A DNA stretch of 64,000 bases from Ruminococcus sp. (GTDB lineage Bacteria; Bacillota; Clostridia; Oscillospirales; Acutalibacteraceae), in NCBI GenBank assembly GCA_022768065.1, contig JALELS010000009.1:1-64000 (forward strand), read 5' to 3'. Below the pieces are notes generated by a model, which saw only the letters and a list, made by a program, of their open reading frames with translations, was not told the DNA's origin and ran no database searches. The position numbers were made by a program, and so were the translations under genes. Numbering within the stretch: position 1 is the first letter of the stretch; each line of letters begins with the position of its first letter. This document shows positions 7,511-17,977 of the stretch, in pieces.

Positions 7511-9801
7511 TGAAGTTTTCACATGATTTTAAGCTGTCCGAGCACAGCGGCAGCAGCAGAGTATACGCTTGCGGTGATATTACGGCGCGAATCGACTTCT
7601 TGAGCGGCAGTATGATGCGCGTTGCCTTATTTCGAGATGGCTGTAAAATGTTGCCCACATTTACCGTAGATCCGCAAAACGAATTTCTCACGGAGGGCAG
7701 GGATAAGCTGAGCCTTGACGGATTTCCGCTGTTTACTCCGAAAGTAGATGAAACAGCAGAGGGCGAGCGCTTTTCTTTGGGAACTGTCGAAGCAGAGCTT
7801 GATACTCATAATTTTGTGCTGAGTTATAAAAAGGACGGCAAGCTTCTTTTTGCCGACAGAGCGCCGCTTGCCTATAATTTCCAAAATGAATTCGGCAACG
7901 GAACTTATCATTATATAACGCGCGAAAAGGGCGAAAAAATATACGGCCTCGGCGATAAGGGCGGAAGCGTCAATAAAGCGGGGCGTACATTTCGCATAGA
8001 GACGAGCGACAGTATGGGTTATGACGCGGAAACGTCGGACCCGCTTTATAAGCACGTGCCGTTTTATATGTGTGAAAATTCCGTCGGTTGCTACGGTATC
8101 TATTATGATACGTCCGACAGCTCCGTTATGGATCTCGGCAGAGAAATAAATAATTATTATCCTGCCTTTAAGTTCTTTAAAAGTGACGACGATTCGCTCG
8201 TTTACTACGTATTTTTCGGCTCAAAGCTTGAAATTTTACGGCAGTATTGCTCCGTCTGCGGAAAGCAGACCTTACCTCCGAAATGGAGCTTTGATTACTG
8301 TGCCAGCACCATGGCTTATACCGACGCTCCGAATTCCGAAGAAAAAATGTACGAATTCCTTAAAAAGCTTGAAACCTTAAATATGGGCTGCGGCGGATTT
8401 TATCTGTCATCGGGGTATACCTCCGTCGGCAATCTGCGGTGCGTTTTTAATTGGAATTATGATAAATTCCCAGATCCTGCCAAGTTTATTGAGCGTTTTA
8501 ACGGCGAGAAAATTCACTTGATACCAAATATCAAGCCTGCATTTTTGACGTCGCACCCTATGTATGATGAAATAGCCGAAAAAGGACTTTTTGTAAAGAA
8601 CGACGACGGCACACCGTTTGTAACCGAGTTTTGGGACGGTATGGGCAGTTATATTGATTTTACTCTGCCCGAGGGCTTTAAGTTTTGGCACGACAATGTT
8701 ACTGAAAAGCTCCTTGACTTCGGAATAGATGCCACTTGGAACGATAATAACGAATTTGATATAAAAGATACCGACGCTGTGGCAAACGGCTTTAAAGACG
8801 GTAGCGTAAAGGCGAGCAGAATAAGACCGATACTCACATATCTAATGGTCGCCTCCTCGTACTCGGCGCAAACAGAAAAATATCCGGGCAAAAGGCCGTT
8901 TTTATCGACCCGAAGCGGCAGCAGCGCCGTACGTCGTCTCGCAACCACATGGTCGGGAGACAATTTTACATCGTTTAACGACCTTCGCTATTGCCATTAC
9001 ATAGGGATGACAATGTCTCTTTCGGGATTTTTCTTCTACGGGCATGACCTCGGCGGATTTTCGGGAGATATGCCGTCACGGGAGCTGCTTTTAAGATGGA
9101 TGCAGCACGGCATTTTTGAGCCGAGATTTACAATACATTCGTGGAATTCGGACGGCTCCGCCACTATGCCGTGGAGCTATCCCGATGCCGTACCTGCCGC
9201 CCGAAAGATAATGGCGGAAAGGAAAAAACTCATTCCTTATCTTTATAACTCAGCCTTTTTGTCGGCGGAAAACGATGTGCCCATGACATCTCCGCTGTTC
9301 CTCTACTATGATGACAAAGAGATAGACTGCGACAGCGCTTCGTTCCTCGTAGGCAGGGATATTCTCGCTGCGTGTATTCTTGACGAGGGAGTGAACGATA
9401 CCGAGGTTTATCTTCCCAAAAACGAAATTTGGTATTTAAACGATAGAGTATACGACGGCGGCACGTCCGTAACGCTGAATATTCCGCCCGACGGCGAGGT
9501 TCCGTATTTTGTACGCGGCGGAAGTGTTATAGCCTATGATGAGGCTTTGTACGGCTATAAGTCTGCGGAAAAATTAAGGTTTACCGTGTATCCGTTAAGG
9601 AGCGGCAGCTTTAAATCCGAATTCTTTACCGATGACGGCGAAAGCTTTGCGTATAAAACCGGCGACTGTGTTCATTTGCGCTTCACCGTGGATTGTGACA
9701 GTGAGTATGTCAAAGTTCATATCGAGAATATCGGTAAGAAGACAATTACACCCGATATTGTGCTCTGCGGCGCCGACGACAGAATACTGACGGTAGAATA
9801 A
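7510..9801 (+). CDS. Glycoside hydrolase family 31 (alpha-glucosidase/alpha-xylosidase-like)
   Basis: 'IDATWNDNNEFDI', 'GMTMSLSGFFFYGHDLGGFSG'; ATG at 7510 used. Confidence 0.9.
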   Translation: MKFSHDFKLSEHSGSSRVYACGDITARIDFLSGSMMRVALFRDGCKMLPTFTVDPQNEFLTEGRDKLSLDGFPLFTPKVDETAEGERFSLGTVEAELDTHNFVLSYKKDGKLLFADRAPLAYNFQNEFGNGTYHYITREKGEKIYGLGDKGGSVNKAGRTFRIETSDSMGYDAETSDPLYKHVPFYMCENSVGCYGIYYDTSDSSVMDLGREINNYYPAFKFFKSDDDSLVYYVFFGSKLEILRQYCSVCGKQTLPPKWSFDYCASTMAYTDAPNSEEKMYEFLKKLETLNMGCGGFYLSSGYTSVGNLRCVFNWNYDKFPDPAKFIERFNGEKIHLIPNIKPAFLTSHPMYDEIAEKGLFVKNDDGTPFVTEFWDGMGSYIDFTLPEGFKFWHDNVTEKLLDFGIDATWNDNNEFDIKDTDAVANGFKDGSVKASRIRPILTYLMVASSYSAQTEKYPGKRPFLSTRSGSSAVRRLATTWSGDNFTSFNDLRYCHYIGMTMSLSGFFFYGHDLGGFSGDMPSRELLLRWMQHGIFEPRFTIHSWNSDGSATMPWSYPDAVPAARKIMAERKKLIPYLYNSAFLSAENDVPMTSPLFLYYDDKEIDCDSASFLVGRDILAACILDEGVNDTEVYLPKNEIWYLNDRVYDGGTSVTLNIPPDGEVPYFVRGGSVIAYDEALYGYKSAEKLRFTVYPLRSGSFKSEFFTDDGESFAYKTGDCVHLRFTVDCDSEYVKVHIENIGKKTITPDIVLCGADDRILTVE

Positions 9802-9818
9802 TACAATGTGAATTACAA

Positions 9819-9866
9819 AAAAGAGCCTCGGATATGCTTGTTTTCAGCGTATCCGAGGCTCTGTTA
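9819..9866. terminator. Bidirectional terminator between convergent genes
   Basis: AAAAAAGAGCCTCGGATATGC-TTGTTTTCA-GCGTATCCGAGGCTC. Confidence 0.8.
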
Positions 9867-9888
9867 TTATAAAAGTCTTATTTTGATT

Positions 9889-11322
9889 TTACTTTGTTTC
9901 GGCTTCTGCTTTTTCTCTTCTTTCAAGCAAAACCTTATGGAGCTCTTCAAGCTGCTCCTTTGAAAGCTTATAGCCGAATGTCAATACCACAAACATAAGG
10001 GCAAGCAGTATTGCAGGAACTATTGTCGCTATATCATAGAGTCTTGTCAGAACTTCGGGTGACTGAACGGCGAGCTTGCCGTCATATCCGATAGCTCCGA
10101 GAACACCTGCCGCGCCGGCGCCGGCTACTGTTTGACCGAGCTTGCGTGCAAATGAATAAAAACTGTAAGATGTGCCCTCTTCCCGTCTGCCCGATATATA
10201 TTCGTGATAGTCCGTGACATCCGTAACAAGCGCCCATATTTCCATAATGAGGAATGTCTGACCTGCTCCCGAGAAGAACGAGAGAACAAGGAATACATAC
10301 GGATTGCTCACAGCCGGAGTAAATCTTATAAGGAACATTACTATGTTTACAATAAGAGCAAAGAGTATTCCGGCGGAGCATATCTCCTTTTTGCCGAATT
10401 TCCTTATGAGCTTGCCCATAAAAGGCAAAAGCAGTACCATCGGCAAATATGTGCATACCGTAACAAGTGCATAAAGACCCGGCTTTTCATAGAAGTTCTT
10501 AAAGAGATAGTTGTAAACGGTCTGTGTGTACATCTGGAAGCAGATAAGAAGCATTGACACTATGCAAAGTGCGATAAACGGCTTGTTCTTTAAAAGAGCG
10601 CGCATCGCTTTGCCGAGATTGTAATCCTTTTGATTCTGTGTGGGCGGTAAGGTTATTCTTTCCTTAGTCAGCTTAAAATGCAAGAAGAAAATTATTACGG
10701 TGAGAACGGAGAGAACAGCTACCGACAGCGAGAGCTTTGTGCCGTCGAGTACCTTTGCGGTTGTTCCGTTTTCTGCGGTTACGGTAGTGTAAACGAGGAG
10801 CGGCAAAAGGATAGAGGCGGGGAGCCCGCCTATGCCTGCGCCTATGCTTCGCCACATCGAAAGAGACGAACGCTCTATTTCGTCGTCCGTTATTACCGAG
10901 GCGAGCGAGCCGTAGGGAATATTTACGCCGGTGTACATCATACCGTAAAATATGTAAGTGATATATGCGTAAATAAGATACTGGTTGTCGCTGAGACCCG
11001 GAATTTTAAAGAACATAAAGAAAGCGCCTACCGCAAGCGGCAGAGATGCCCAAAGTATGTACGGTCTGAATCTTCCGTATTTGGTGGGCTTTCTTGAGTC
11101 GATAAAAGAACCCCACATAGGGTCGTTTACGGCGTCCCAAATTCTCGCTACTATCATTAGCACGGTAATGCGAGCCGCGGATATGCCGAGAACGTCCGTG
11201 TAAAACATATTCAAAAAGGCAGAGACAAGACCGAATGTCAGCAGTCCGCCCATATCGCCCATGGCATAGCCTATTTTGTCTTTAAAGGTTATACCGTGCA
11301 TTGACTCTTCCGATTTACTCAT
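9889..11322 (-). CDS. MFS sugar:cation symporter (GPH family)
   Basis: 'KIGYAMGDMGGLLTFGLVSAFLNMFYTDVLGI', 'RIWDAVNDPMWGSFIDSRKPTKYGRFRPYILW'. Confidence 0.92.
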   Translation of the reverse strand: MSKSEESMHGITFKDKIGYAMGDMGGLLTFGLVSAFLNMFYTDVLGISAARITVLMIVARIWDAVNDPMWGSFIDSRKPTKYGRFRPYILWASLPLAVGAFFMFFKIPGLSDNQYLIYAYITYIFYGMMYTGVNIPYGSLASVITDDEIERSSLSMWRSIGAGIGGLPASILLPLLVYTTVTAENGTTAKVLDGTKLSLSVAVLSVLTVIIFFLHFKLTKERITLPPTQNQKDYNLGKAMRALLKNKPFIALCIVSMLLICFQMYTQTVYNYLFKNFYEKPGLYALVTVCTYLPMVLLLPFMGKLIRKFGKKEICSAGILFALIVNIVMFLIRFTPAVSNPYVFLVLSFFSGAGQTFLIMEIWALVTDVTDYHEYISGRREEGTSYSFYSFARKLGQTVAGAGAAGVLGAIGYDGKLAVQSPEVLTRLYDIATIVPAILLALMFVVLTFGYKLSKEQLEELHKVLLERREKAEAETK

Positions 11323-11882
11323 AAATTTCCTCCCGTCCGAAAAAGAACTTAATCTTTATTCCCCTTTAATTATTGCTTTTAATTCACCGAGTGCCCGACA
11401 ACACAAGCAAAATTGTGTAAAGTATATTACATTTACACTACTGTTTTTCTTATTGACCGAGCAGATAAAAAATCGGCAAAAACCGCTGTGCTGCGTTATC
11501 AAGTGATACTGTACGGCGTTTTTTGAAAAATCACGAAAAACAGCACGTGTAAAGATTATAACTTTACAGGTTTTAAAACATAGGCTTTAAGATGTCAAAA
11601 TGCCACAGTAAAGCGGTAAACAATATATTGGAATTATAATACAAAAATAGGCAGGTGTCAATTATAAAAATTGAATATTATAACTAAATTCAAAGCCCGA
11701 AAATAAAATCAAAGGAGACTTCGGTTCCCGTATTTTTACCGCTGTATTGTGCGAAAAAGTTAAAATGGAGCTTTTTTAATTTTTTCTTAATAATTTCGGC
11801 TTCTGTTTGTAATTTTGCGGTGATATATATTGTATCGTAACGAAGGATATATAACCTTGTTTGATTGTAAGGAGAATTTCAA

Positions 11883-12110
11883 ATGAATATACAGTATGAT
11901 TTTAAACCTGCCGTTTCGGATATGCGAAAAGAGAAAATTAAGAGCCGCCTTTTCGGACTTTTTATAACTCTGTTTATTGTATCCGCTCTGTTTATAAAAA
12001 TGTTTGTCTATATTCCGGTGCTGAATGAGCATCCGACATTGGGCGAGAGCCAAAAGGATACCTCTCACGTTATGGCGGCTGACAATATTCCGCAGAATAT
12101 TATGCCGTAA
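11883..12110 (+). CDS. Hypothetical small membrane protein
   Basis: 75-aa ORF with SD (aaggag) and one hydrophobic segment. Confidence 0.5.
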   Translation: MNIQYDFKPAVSDMRKEKIKSRLFGLFITLFIVSALFIKMFVYIPVLNEHPTLGESQKDTSHVMAADNIPQNIMP

Positions 12111-12377
12111 AGCCGTACACACGAAAATATAAGTTTTTGCGACTGCCGTGCCGAGTGCACAGCGGTCGCTTTTTCTTATACATTATATATAGCATTTGCG
12201 TTGTGCAATCGCACTAAAAAAACGTGACGGAAACCGTCGTTTTGTACTAATATACAAAAGTTGTAGGAAGTGACAAAAAAATCGGCTCAACTATTGACAA
12301 AACGACAATACGGTTATAAGATATGTACAAATAAAGAAAGCAATACTTGTGCAATAGATACAAAGCGAGGACCCAAA

Positions 12378-13115
12378 ATGGCAGAAATCATCAAATCAAT
12401 GAATTTAGTAAGCGTATTTAAACAGGAAAAAGGCGCTAAACGCTTTTTTATGATGATATTCAGTATACTCCTTATGGGCTTCGGCATTTCGCTTTTCTCT
12501 TATTCCGATATGGGCGTTGACCCGTTCACATCAATGAATATGGCAATAAGCGGCAAAATCGGTATCAGCTTCGGTTTTTATCAGATGTGCATTAACTGCG
12601 TTATTCTTATTGCGATTGCTTTTCTCGGCAGACGTCTTATCGGCGTAGGTACCGTAGTCAATATGGTCGGCGTCGGTTATATCTGCGAATTTTTCACTTC
12701 GCTTTACAATATGTATCTGCCTGCCGAAAAGAACTTTGCCGTACGCTTAGTCTTAATGCTCCTCGGCGTAATTTTCCTCTCTCTTGCGGCTTCGATGTAC
12801 TTTACTTCGGATCTCGGAGTTGCTCCCTATGACGCCACGGGCTTTGTCCTTGATGACAGGACTAAGATTAAATATAAATGGTGCAGAGTCATAACAGACC
12901 TTATCTGCACAGCTGTCGGATTTGCTTTCGGCGGTCCGGTAGGCATCGGCACGGTAGTTACCGCCTTTATGATGGGTCCGGTAGTTACATTCTTCAATAA
13001 GCATGTGTCGGAAAAACTGCTTGCCGCAAAATTGCCGAGACTTGTCGTTCATGTCTATGACCTTCGCCGTTTCGGCGGTGGGGTAATATCCTCAAACGGC
13101 AAATTCGCAGCGTAA
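12378..13115 (+). CDS. YczE/YyaS/YitT-type integral membrane protein
   Basis: 'GFGISLFSYSDMGVDPFTSMNMAISGKIGISFGFYQ...'; upstream promoter TTGACA-17nt-TAAGAT. Confidence 0.8.
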   Translation: MAEIIKSMNLVSVFKQEKGAKRFFMMIFSILLMGFGISLFSYSDMGVDPFTSMNMAISGKIGISFGFYQMCINCVILIAIAFLGRRLIGVGTVVNMVGVGYICEFFTSLYNMYLPAEKNFAVRLVLMLLGVIFLSLAASMYFTSDLGVAPYDATGFVLDDRTKIKYKWCRVITDLICTAVGFAFGGPVGIGTVVTAFMMGPVVTFFNKHVSEKLLAAKLPRLVVHVYDLRRFGGGVISSNGKFAA

Positions 13116-13336
13116 ATCGGCTTATTCCATTTCCTCTCTTTTTATACACTTTTCTACGGCAGATTGTCTGCCACGGCTGCTTTTTGTTCTCCACACTTAA
13201 AGCAGTAAAAAATGCCACCGTAAGGTGGTATTTTTTTATATGTTTTTAAATATGATGTGTATTGACTTTAAATACGCTTCGGATTAGTATTAGTGTTGTT
13301 ATATAGGATTTTACGGTTTTTGAAAGGAAGATTTGC

Positions 13337-13672
13337 ATGAATGAAATGTGCGATAAGCTGATAATTGCCGTGCTGACAAACGACGACGCAACCGAGGCTG
13401 TACATCACCTTAACGAAAAAGGCTTTTATGCGACGACAATGAGTTCCGCCGGCGGTTTCTTGAAAAAAGGAAATGTGACTCTTATGGTGGGGCTTAACAG
13501 TCAGCGCCTTTCCGAGGCTGTCGATATTTTAAAGAGATACGGCAAGAGCCGTATGGACTCGTCTTTTCTGCCGACTACGGGGATTGTAGGGGCGGTTTCT
13601 TCTCCGGTGAAAGTGCAGTGCGGCGGACTTACCGCCTTTGTACTCGATGTGGATAAAACAGTAAAATTTTAA
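13337..13672 (+). CDS. darA: PII-like cyclic-di-AMP receptor, DarA/YaaQ family
   Basis: 'KLIIAVLTNDDATEAVHHLNEKGFYATTMSSAGGFLKKGNVTLMVGL' is the YaaQ/DarA signature. Confidence 0.85.
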   Translation: MNEMCDKLIIAVLTNDDATEAVHHLNEKGFYATTMSSAGGFLKKGNVTLMVGLNSQRLSEAVDILKRYGKSRMDSSFLPTTGIVGAVSSPVKVQCGGLTAFVLDVDKTVKF

Positions 13673-13690
13673 GATTAAAGAGGAAGTTTT

Positions 13691-15046
13691 GTGTCAAAGA
13701 CGAAAAAAATCATACAGGATTAGGATTTTTTCGGAAAAGAAAAAATAAGTAAAATACTTTTAAAAATAGCTCCGCCGGTTATGCTCGCACAGCTCATACA
13801 GGCGCTTTATAATATTGTTGACAGCTTTTTTGTGGGACGTTATTCGGATGACGCGCTTACGGCTGTTACGGTAATTTATCCGATGCAGCTTATAATAATA
13901 GCCCTCGCTGTCGGTACGGGTGTCGGAGTAAATACCTATATGGCGCGAAAGTATGCACAGGGGAATACCGTAAAAGCGGATGAGGCAGCGGGTACCGGTA
14001 CGGTGCTTGCCGTAATCTCTTGGGCGCTGTTCGCCGTGTTTGCCGTTCTTGTGATGCGGCCGTATGTCAAAACTTCGGCGACGGAACCGGGCGCTGTGGC
14101 AGACGCCGTTTCATACGGCAGAATTGTGTGCATAGGCAGTCTCGGAACATTTTTGGAGGGCAATTGGACCAAGGTTCATCAGTCACGCGGAAATATGCGT
14201 TTGCCGATGGCGGCGCAGATACTCGGCGCGCTTACAAACTGTATTCTTGACCCGATTCTTATCTTCGGTGCGGGTCCCATAAAAGCTATGGGCGTTTCGG
14301 GCGCGGCTTATGCCACGGTTGCCGGGCAGGTTTTGGCTGCCGTTATAACCGGTGTAAAAGGATACAGAAAACCGCCGAAATTAAAGCGTATGCTCTATTA
14401 TGCCGGGCGTATTTATCACTACGGCTATTCTTCCATAATAATGCAGCTTTTGTATACCGTATACATACTTTTACTCAATATCATATTATCGGGATTTTCC
14501 GATGCGGCGGTTACGGTGCTCGGGCTTTATTACAAAACGCAGAGCTTTTTCTTTATTCCTCTTTTCGGGCTTCAGACCTGTGTTGTGCCTGTGCTGAACT
14601 TTAACTGCGCACGCAAAAATTACGCGCGGTGCCGAGAAACCATGAAGGATTCAATCCTTATATCCGTTTTGTTTATGCTGCTCGGAATATGCTGTTTCGT
14701 ATTTTTGCCGACACAGATGATGCACTTGTTTTCAAAGTCTGAGCTCGTTCTCGAAATAGGTCGCACAGCTTTTCCGATAATAGGCAGCAGTTTTATAATG
14801 GCTGTATTCTCGCTGATGATGCCGGTGTTTTTCCAGGCGATAGGAAACGGATTTTTAAGCTTGCTGTTGTCTTTGATAAGACAGATTTTCTGCCTTGTTC
14901 CCGTGTTTTGGCTTCTCTCGAAAATAGGTCTTAATTACGCCTGGATTGCATTCCCCGTGGCGGAGACGGTTTCGGGGGCAATCGGCATAGTGCTTTACAG
15001 GCGGCAGATATCCAAATGGAAAAAGGAAGAAGCCGGGCTGTCTTAA
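13691..15046 (+). pseudogene. MATE family transporter with in-frame TAG at codon 11
   Basis: GTG(13691)-SKTKKIIQD-TAG(13721-13723)-DFFGKEKISKILLKIAPPVMLAQ...; frame otherwise open to 15046. Next in-frame ATG is 13781, inside the first membrane segment. Confidence 0.75.
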
Positions 15047-15128
15047 CGGCGTTTTCTTGACAAATGATATGTAATTTTGTTATCATATTAAAACGGTATT
15101 TTTGTTATTTGGTTTTGGAGGATAAAAG

Positions 15129-16847
15129 ATGTTGACCGATAACTTATGTATGGGTTGTATGAGAGAACTTGGGGAAGAAAAGGTTTGTCCCCATTGCGGT
15201 TTACATGCGGATTTTGTTCAGGAATCTCCGCTTCTGCCGCTTAGAACGGTTATCAACGACAGATATATTATAGGTAAAGCCATATCATCGGGCGGCGACG
15301 GCGTAACATATATCGCCTGGGACCGCGAGCGAAACGTTGCGGTAGCCGTAAGGGAGTTCCTTCCGCTTGAGCATATAACTCGCGAATTCGGCGAAAGGGC
15401 TATAACCGTCAAAAAAGACAGCTCTCTTGTGGTTCACGACGGTATTATGGCATTTTTGGAGCTTTGGCGCAAAATTGCAAGACTTCGCGACCTCTCCGCA
15501 TTAAAGCCCGTCATTGACATAGTTACCGAAAATAATACTGCGTACTCTGTTTCCGAATACATAGAGAGCATAACGCTGCGCGACTTCCTTTTGAAGAGCC
15601 GCACGGGCTATCTCGGCTGGGATCAGGCAAAGACGCTTCTTATGCCCGTGCTTTCAACTCTTGCCACAATGCACGAGGCAGGTATTTATCACCTCGGCAT
15701 TTCGCCCAATACGCTTCTTTTGGGACGTGACGGTAAGCTCAGACTCACGGGATTTATGATATCCGATGCGCGACTTACAAATACCGATTACAACGCCGAA
15801 CTTATAAAGGGCTACGTTCCGTATGAGCAGTATGACCCGAACGGCAAAGTAGGCGCATGGTCCGATGTATATGCTTTTACGGCGGTAGTTTACAGAACCC
15901 TTATAGGCAGTACCCCCGACGATTCGAGCGAACGTGTGGTAAACGATAAGCTTCTTATTCCGGCAAAATTCGCCGAGGTTTTACCTGCGTACCTTGTCAG
16001 CGCCATACACAACGGACTTCAACTTCAGCCCGAGGACAGAATCAGAACCATAGATGATCTGCGCGAGCAGCTTTCGGGAAGTCCGAGCACAATGGCGACA
16101 AATAAAATAAAATATGAAGCTCCCATAGAGGATGCTCCCAAAAAGCAGGAGCAGCCCGTTACTACCGAGGACGAAGAGGCCGAGCGTAAACGCCGTGAAA
16201 AACTTCGCCGCGAGCAGGAGCGCAAACAGGAGCAGACCAAAACCCTGTTTATAACCTTCGGCATTTGCGTTGCCATAGGGCTTGTGGTTCTCGGCGGTTG
16301 GCTTTTTGCAACTCACGAAAAGGCTCAGAAAGATAATACGACTCCTACGGAGGATGTTTCTCTTGTCTCCGTTCCCAATTTTGCGGGGCAGAGCTATACG
16401 AGAATTTCAACCGACGAGGTTCAAAATCAGCGCTTTAAAATCACCGCAAAATACGAATATAACAATAAGGTAGACGTAGGATATATCATTTCCCAGAGCA
16501 TAGAAGAGGGTCAGCAGGTACCCTACGGCACCGAGCTTGTGCTGACTGTCAGCAAGGGAACGGAATACATAGATATACCCGATGTTTCCGGCAAGGACTA
16601 CACCGACGCGGAAAAAACTCTTACCGATGCGGGCTTTGTTGTCAAAAAGGTTGAAAAATCAAACGACGGTACACATCAGGCAGGCAAGGTAATAGCCTCC
16701 ACTCCGAGTGCGGGCACATCTGCGGAACGCGGCAGCGAAGTGTATCTTCAGGTTTGGGGTGCGGCTCCGACAACAACTTCGGCGTCCACTACAAAGTCAT
16801 CAAGCAATTTCGGCATAGATATTCCGAGAATAAGCGATTTGTTCTGA
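15129..16847 (+). CDS. PASTA-domain protein with N-terminal zinc ribbon and a degenerate kinase domain
   Basis: 'CMGCMRELGEEKVCPHCG'; kinase-like fold (ISSGGDGVTYIAWD...HLGISPNTLLLGRDGKLRLTGF); TM 'TLFITFGICVAIGLVVLGGWLF'; two PASTA-like repeats. Confidence 0.85.
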   Translation: MLTDNLCMGCMRELGEEKVCPHCGLHADFVQESPLLPLRTVINDRYIIGKAISSGGDGVTYIAWDRERNVAVAVREFLPLEHITREFGERAITVKKDSSLVVHDGIMAFLELWRKIARLRDLSALKPVIDIVTENNTAYSVSEYIESITLRDFLLKSRTGYLGWDQAKTLLMPVLSTLATMHEAGIYHLGISPNTLLLGRDGKLRLTGFMISDARLTNTDYNAELIKGYVPYEQYDPNGKVGAWSDVYAFTAVVYRTLIGSTPDDSSERVVNDKLLIPAKFAEVLPAYLVSAIHNGLQLQPEDRIRTIDDLREQLSGSPSTMATNKIKYEAPIEDAPKKQEQPVTTEDEEAERKRREKLRREQERKQEQTKTLFITFGICVAIGLVVLGGWLFATHEKAQKDNTTPTEDVSLVSVPNFAGQSYTRISTDEVQNQRFKITAKYEYNNKVDVGYIISQSIEEGQQVPYGTELVLTVSKGTEYIDIPDVSGKDYTDAEKTLTDAGFVVKKVEKSNDGTHQAGKVIASTPSAGTSAERGSEVYLQVWGAAPTTTSASTTKSSSNFGIDIPRISDLF

Positions 16848-16864
16848 TATAAAAACATATAAAA

Positions 16865-16901
16865 ATCGGCTGTAAAAAATTTACAGCCGATTTTTTATGC
16901 T
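16865..16901. terminator. Bidirectional terminator
   Basis: AAAATCGGCTGTAAA-AAA-TTTACAGCCGATTTTTT. Confidence 0.8.
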
Positions 16902-16922
16902 CCAAAAGCGTGATTATTAAAA

Positions 16923-17837
16923 TTATTTTTTTATTTCGGCAACCAAGCTGTCGATTTTTTTCGCAAGAGCCTTTATTTTCGGGTCGTCCGTTCTTACCGG
17001 CAGCATAGGAAGCCTCGGAATACCGCAGTCTATACCGTATCTGAGAGTCATAACCGCTTTGCACGCACCGTACAGCGAGCCGAATGATAAAAGCTCATAA
17101 ATACAGTCGTTTATCTTTGTCTGCAGTTTTCTTGCGTTTTCAATATCGCCGTTTTCTATAAGCCTTGTAAGCTCAAGATAAAGTTCGGGCATAGTGCCGT
17201 ATGTACCGCCTATACCTGCCGTTGCCCCCATAAGCCGCCCTGCAAGCAGCTGCTCGTCGGGACCGTTGAATATGACGAAATCGGGTCCGGCTATTTTTCT
17301 GAATCTCTCTGTTTGGCAGGTGCTCTCGGAGGAATTTTTAATTCCTATAACCTTTTCTTTTTTAGCCATTTTTTCAAAGAGTTCAAATGATAAATCGTAT
17401 CCCGTAAGCTGCGGAATGTTGTATATGAAAAACGGAAGATTTGACGCTTCCATTATTGTGTCCCAGTGCTTTTCTATGGAGGCCTCCGAGAGTCTGTAAT
17501 ATACGCTCGGAACAGCCGAAACGGCAGAGACGCCTATTTTTTCGGCGTGGCGCGCCAAAATGCACGCCTCCTTTGTGGAAGCGGCGCCGACGTGCACTAT
17601 AACGGCCATATCATCTCCCGCCGCTTCTTTAACGGCTGAAGCTACTTCCATTCTCTCTTCGGTGCTCAGCAAAAATCCCTCTCCCGTGGAGCCGCAGGCA
17701 TATATTCCGTTTACGCCGAGCTGCTTGTATTTTGTTACGAGGGCTTTTATCGCGTCTGTGTTTATATTGTCATTTTCGTCATATATTGCGTTTAAAGCGC
17801 AAAAAATCCCACGATAAATCGAAGTATCGTATTTCAT
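16923..17837 (-). CDS. nanA: N-acetylneuraminate lyase (DHDPS/NAL family)
   Basis: 'YRGIFCALNAIYDENDNIN', 'GVNGIYACGSTGEGFLLSTEER', 'FFIYNIPQLTGYDLS'; adjacent to nanE and nanK. Confidence 0.9.
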   Translation of the reverse strand: MKYDTSIYRGIFCALNAIYDENDNINTDAIKALVTKYKQLGVNGIYACGSTGEGFLLSTEERMEVASAVKEAAGDDMAVIVHVGAASTKEACILARHAEKIGVSAVSAVPSVYYRLSEASIEKHWDTIMEASNLPFFIYNIPQLTGYDLSFELFEKMAKKEKVIGIKNSSESTCQTERFRKIAGPDFVIFNGPDEQLLAGRLMGATAGIGGTYGTMPELYLELTRLIENGDIENARKLQTKINDCIYELLSFGSLYGACKAVMTLRYGIDCGIPRLPMLPVRTDDPKIKALAKKIDSLVAEIKK

Positions 17838-17977
17838 AACATCACTCCAAGAAGTATTTTCATATATTATATTACCGTACAGCGGCTAAAACAATGCTTT
17901 TTTGATTTGGTATTGTAATTTTTTCAAATGAGAAATATAATATAGTAAATTTGAATTTTTACAAGGGATGACAAGAC

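Noticed and set aside
13721-13723. TAG recoding (pyrrolysine or code change)
   Set aside because: Other ORFs in this window end naturally at TAG, and no supporting recoding element was seen.
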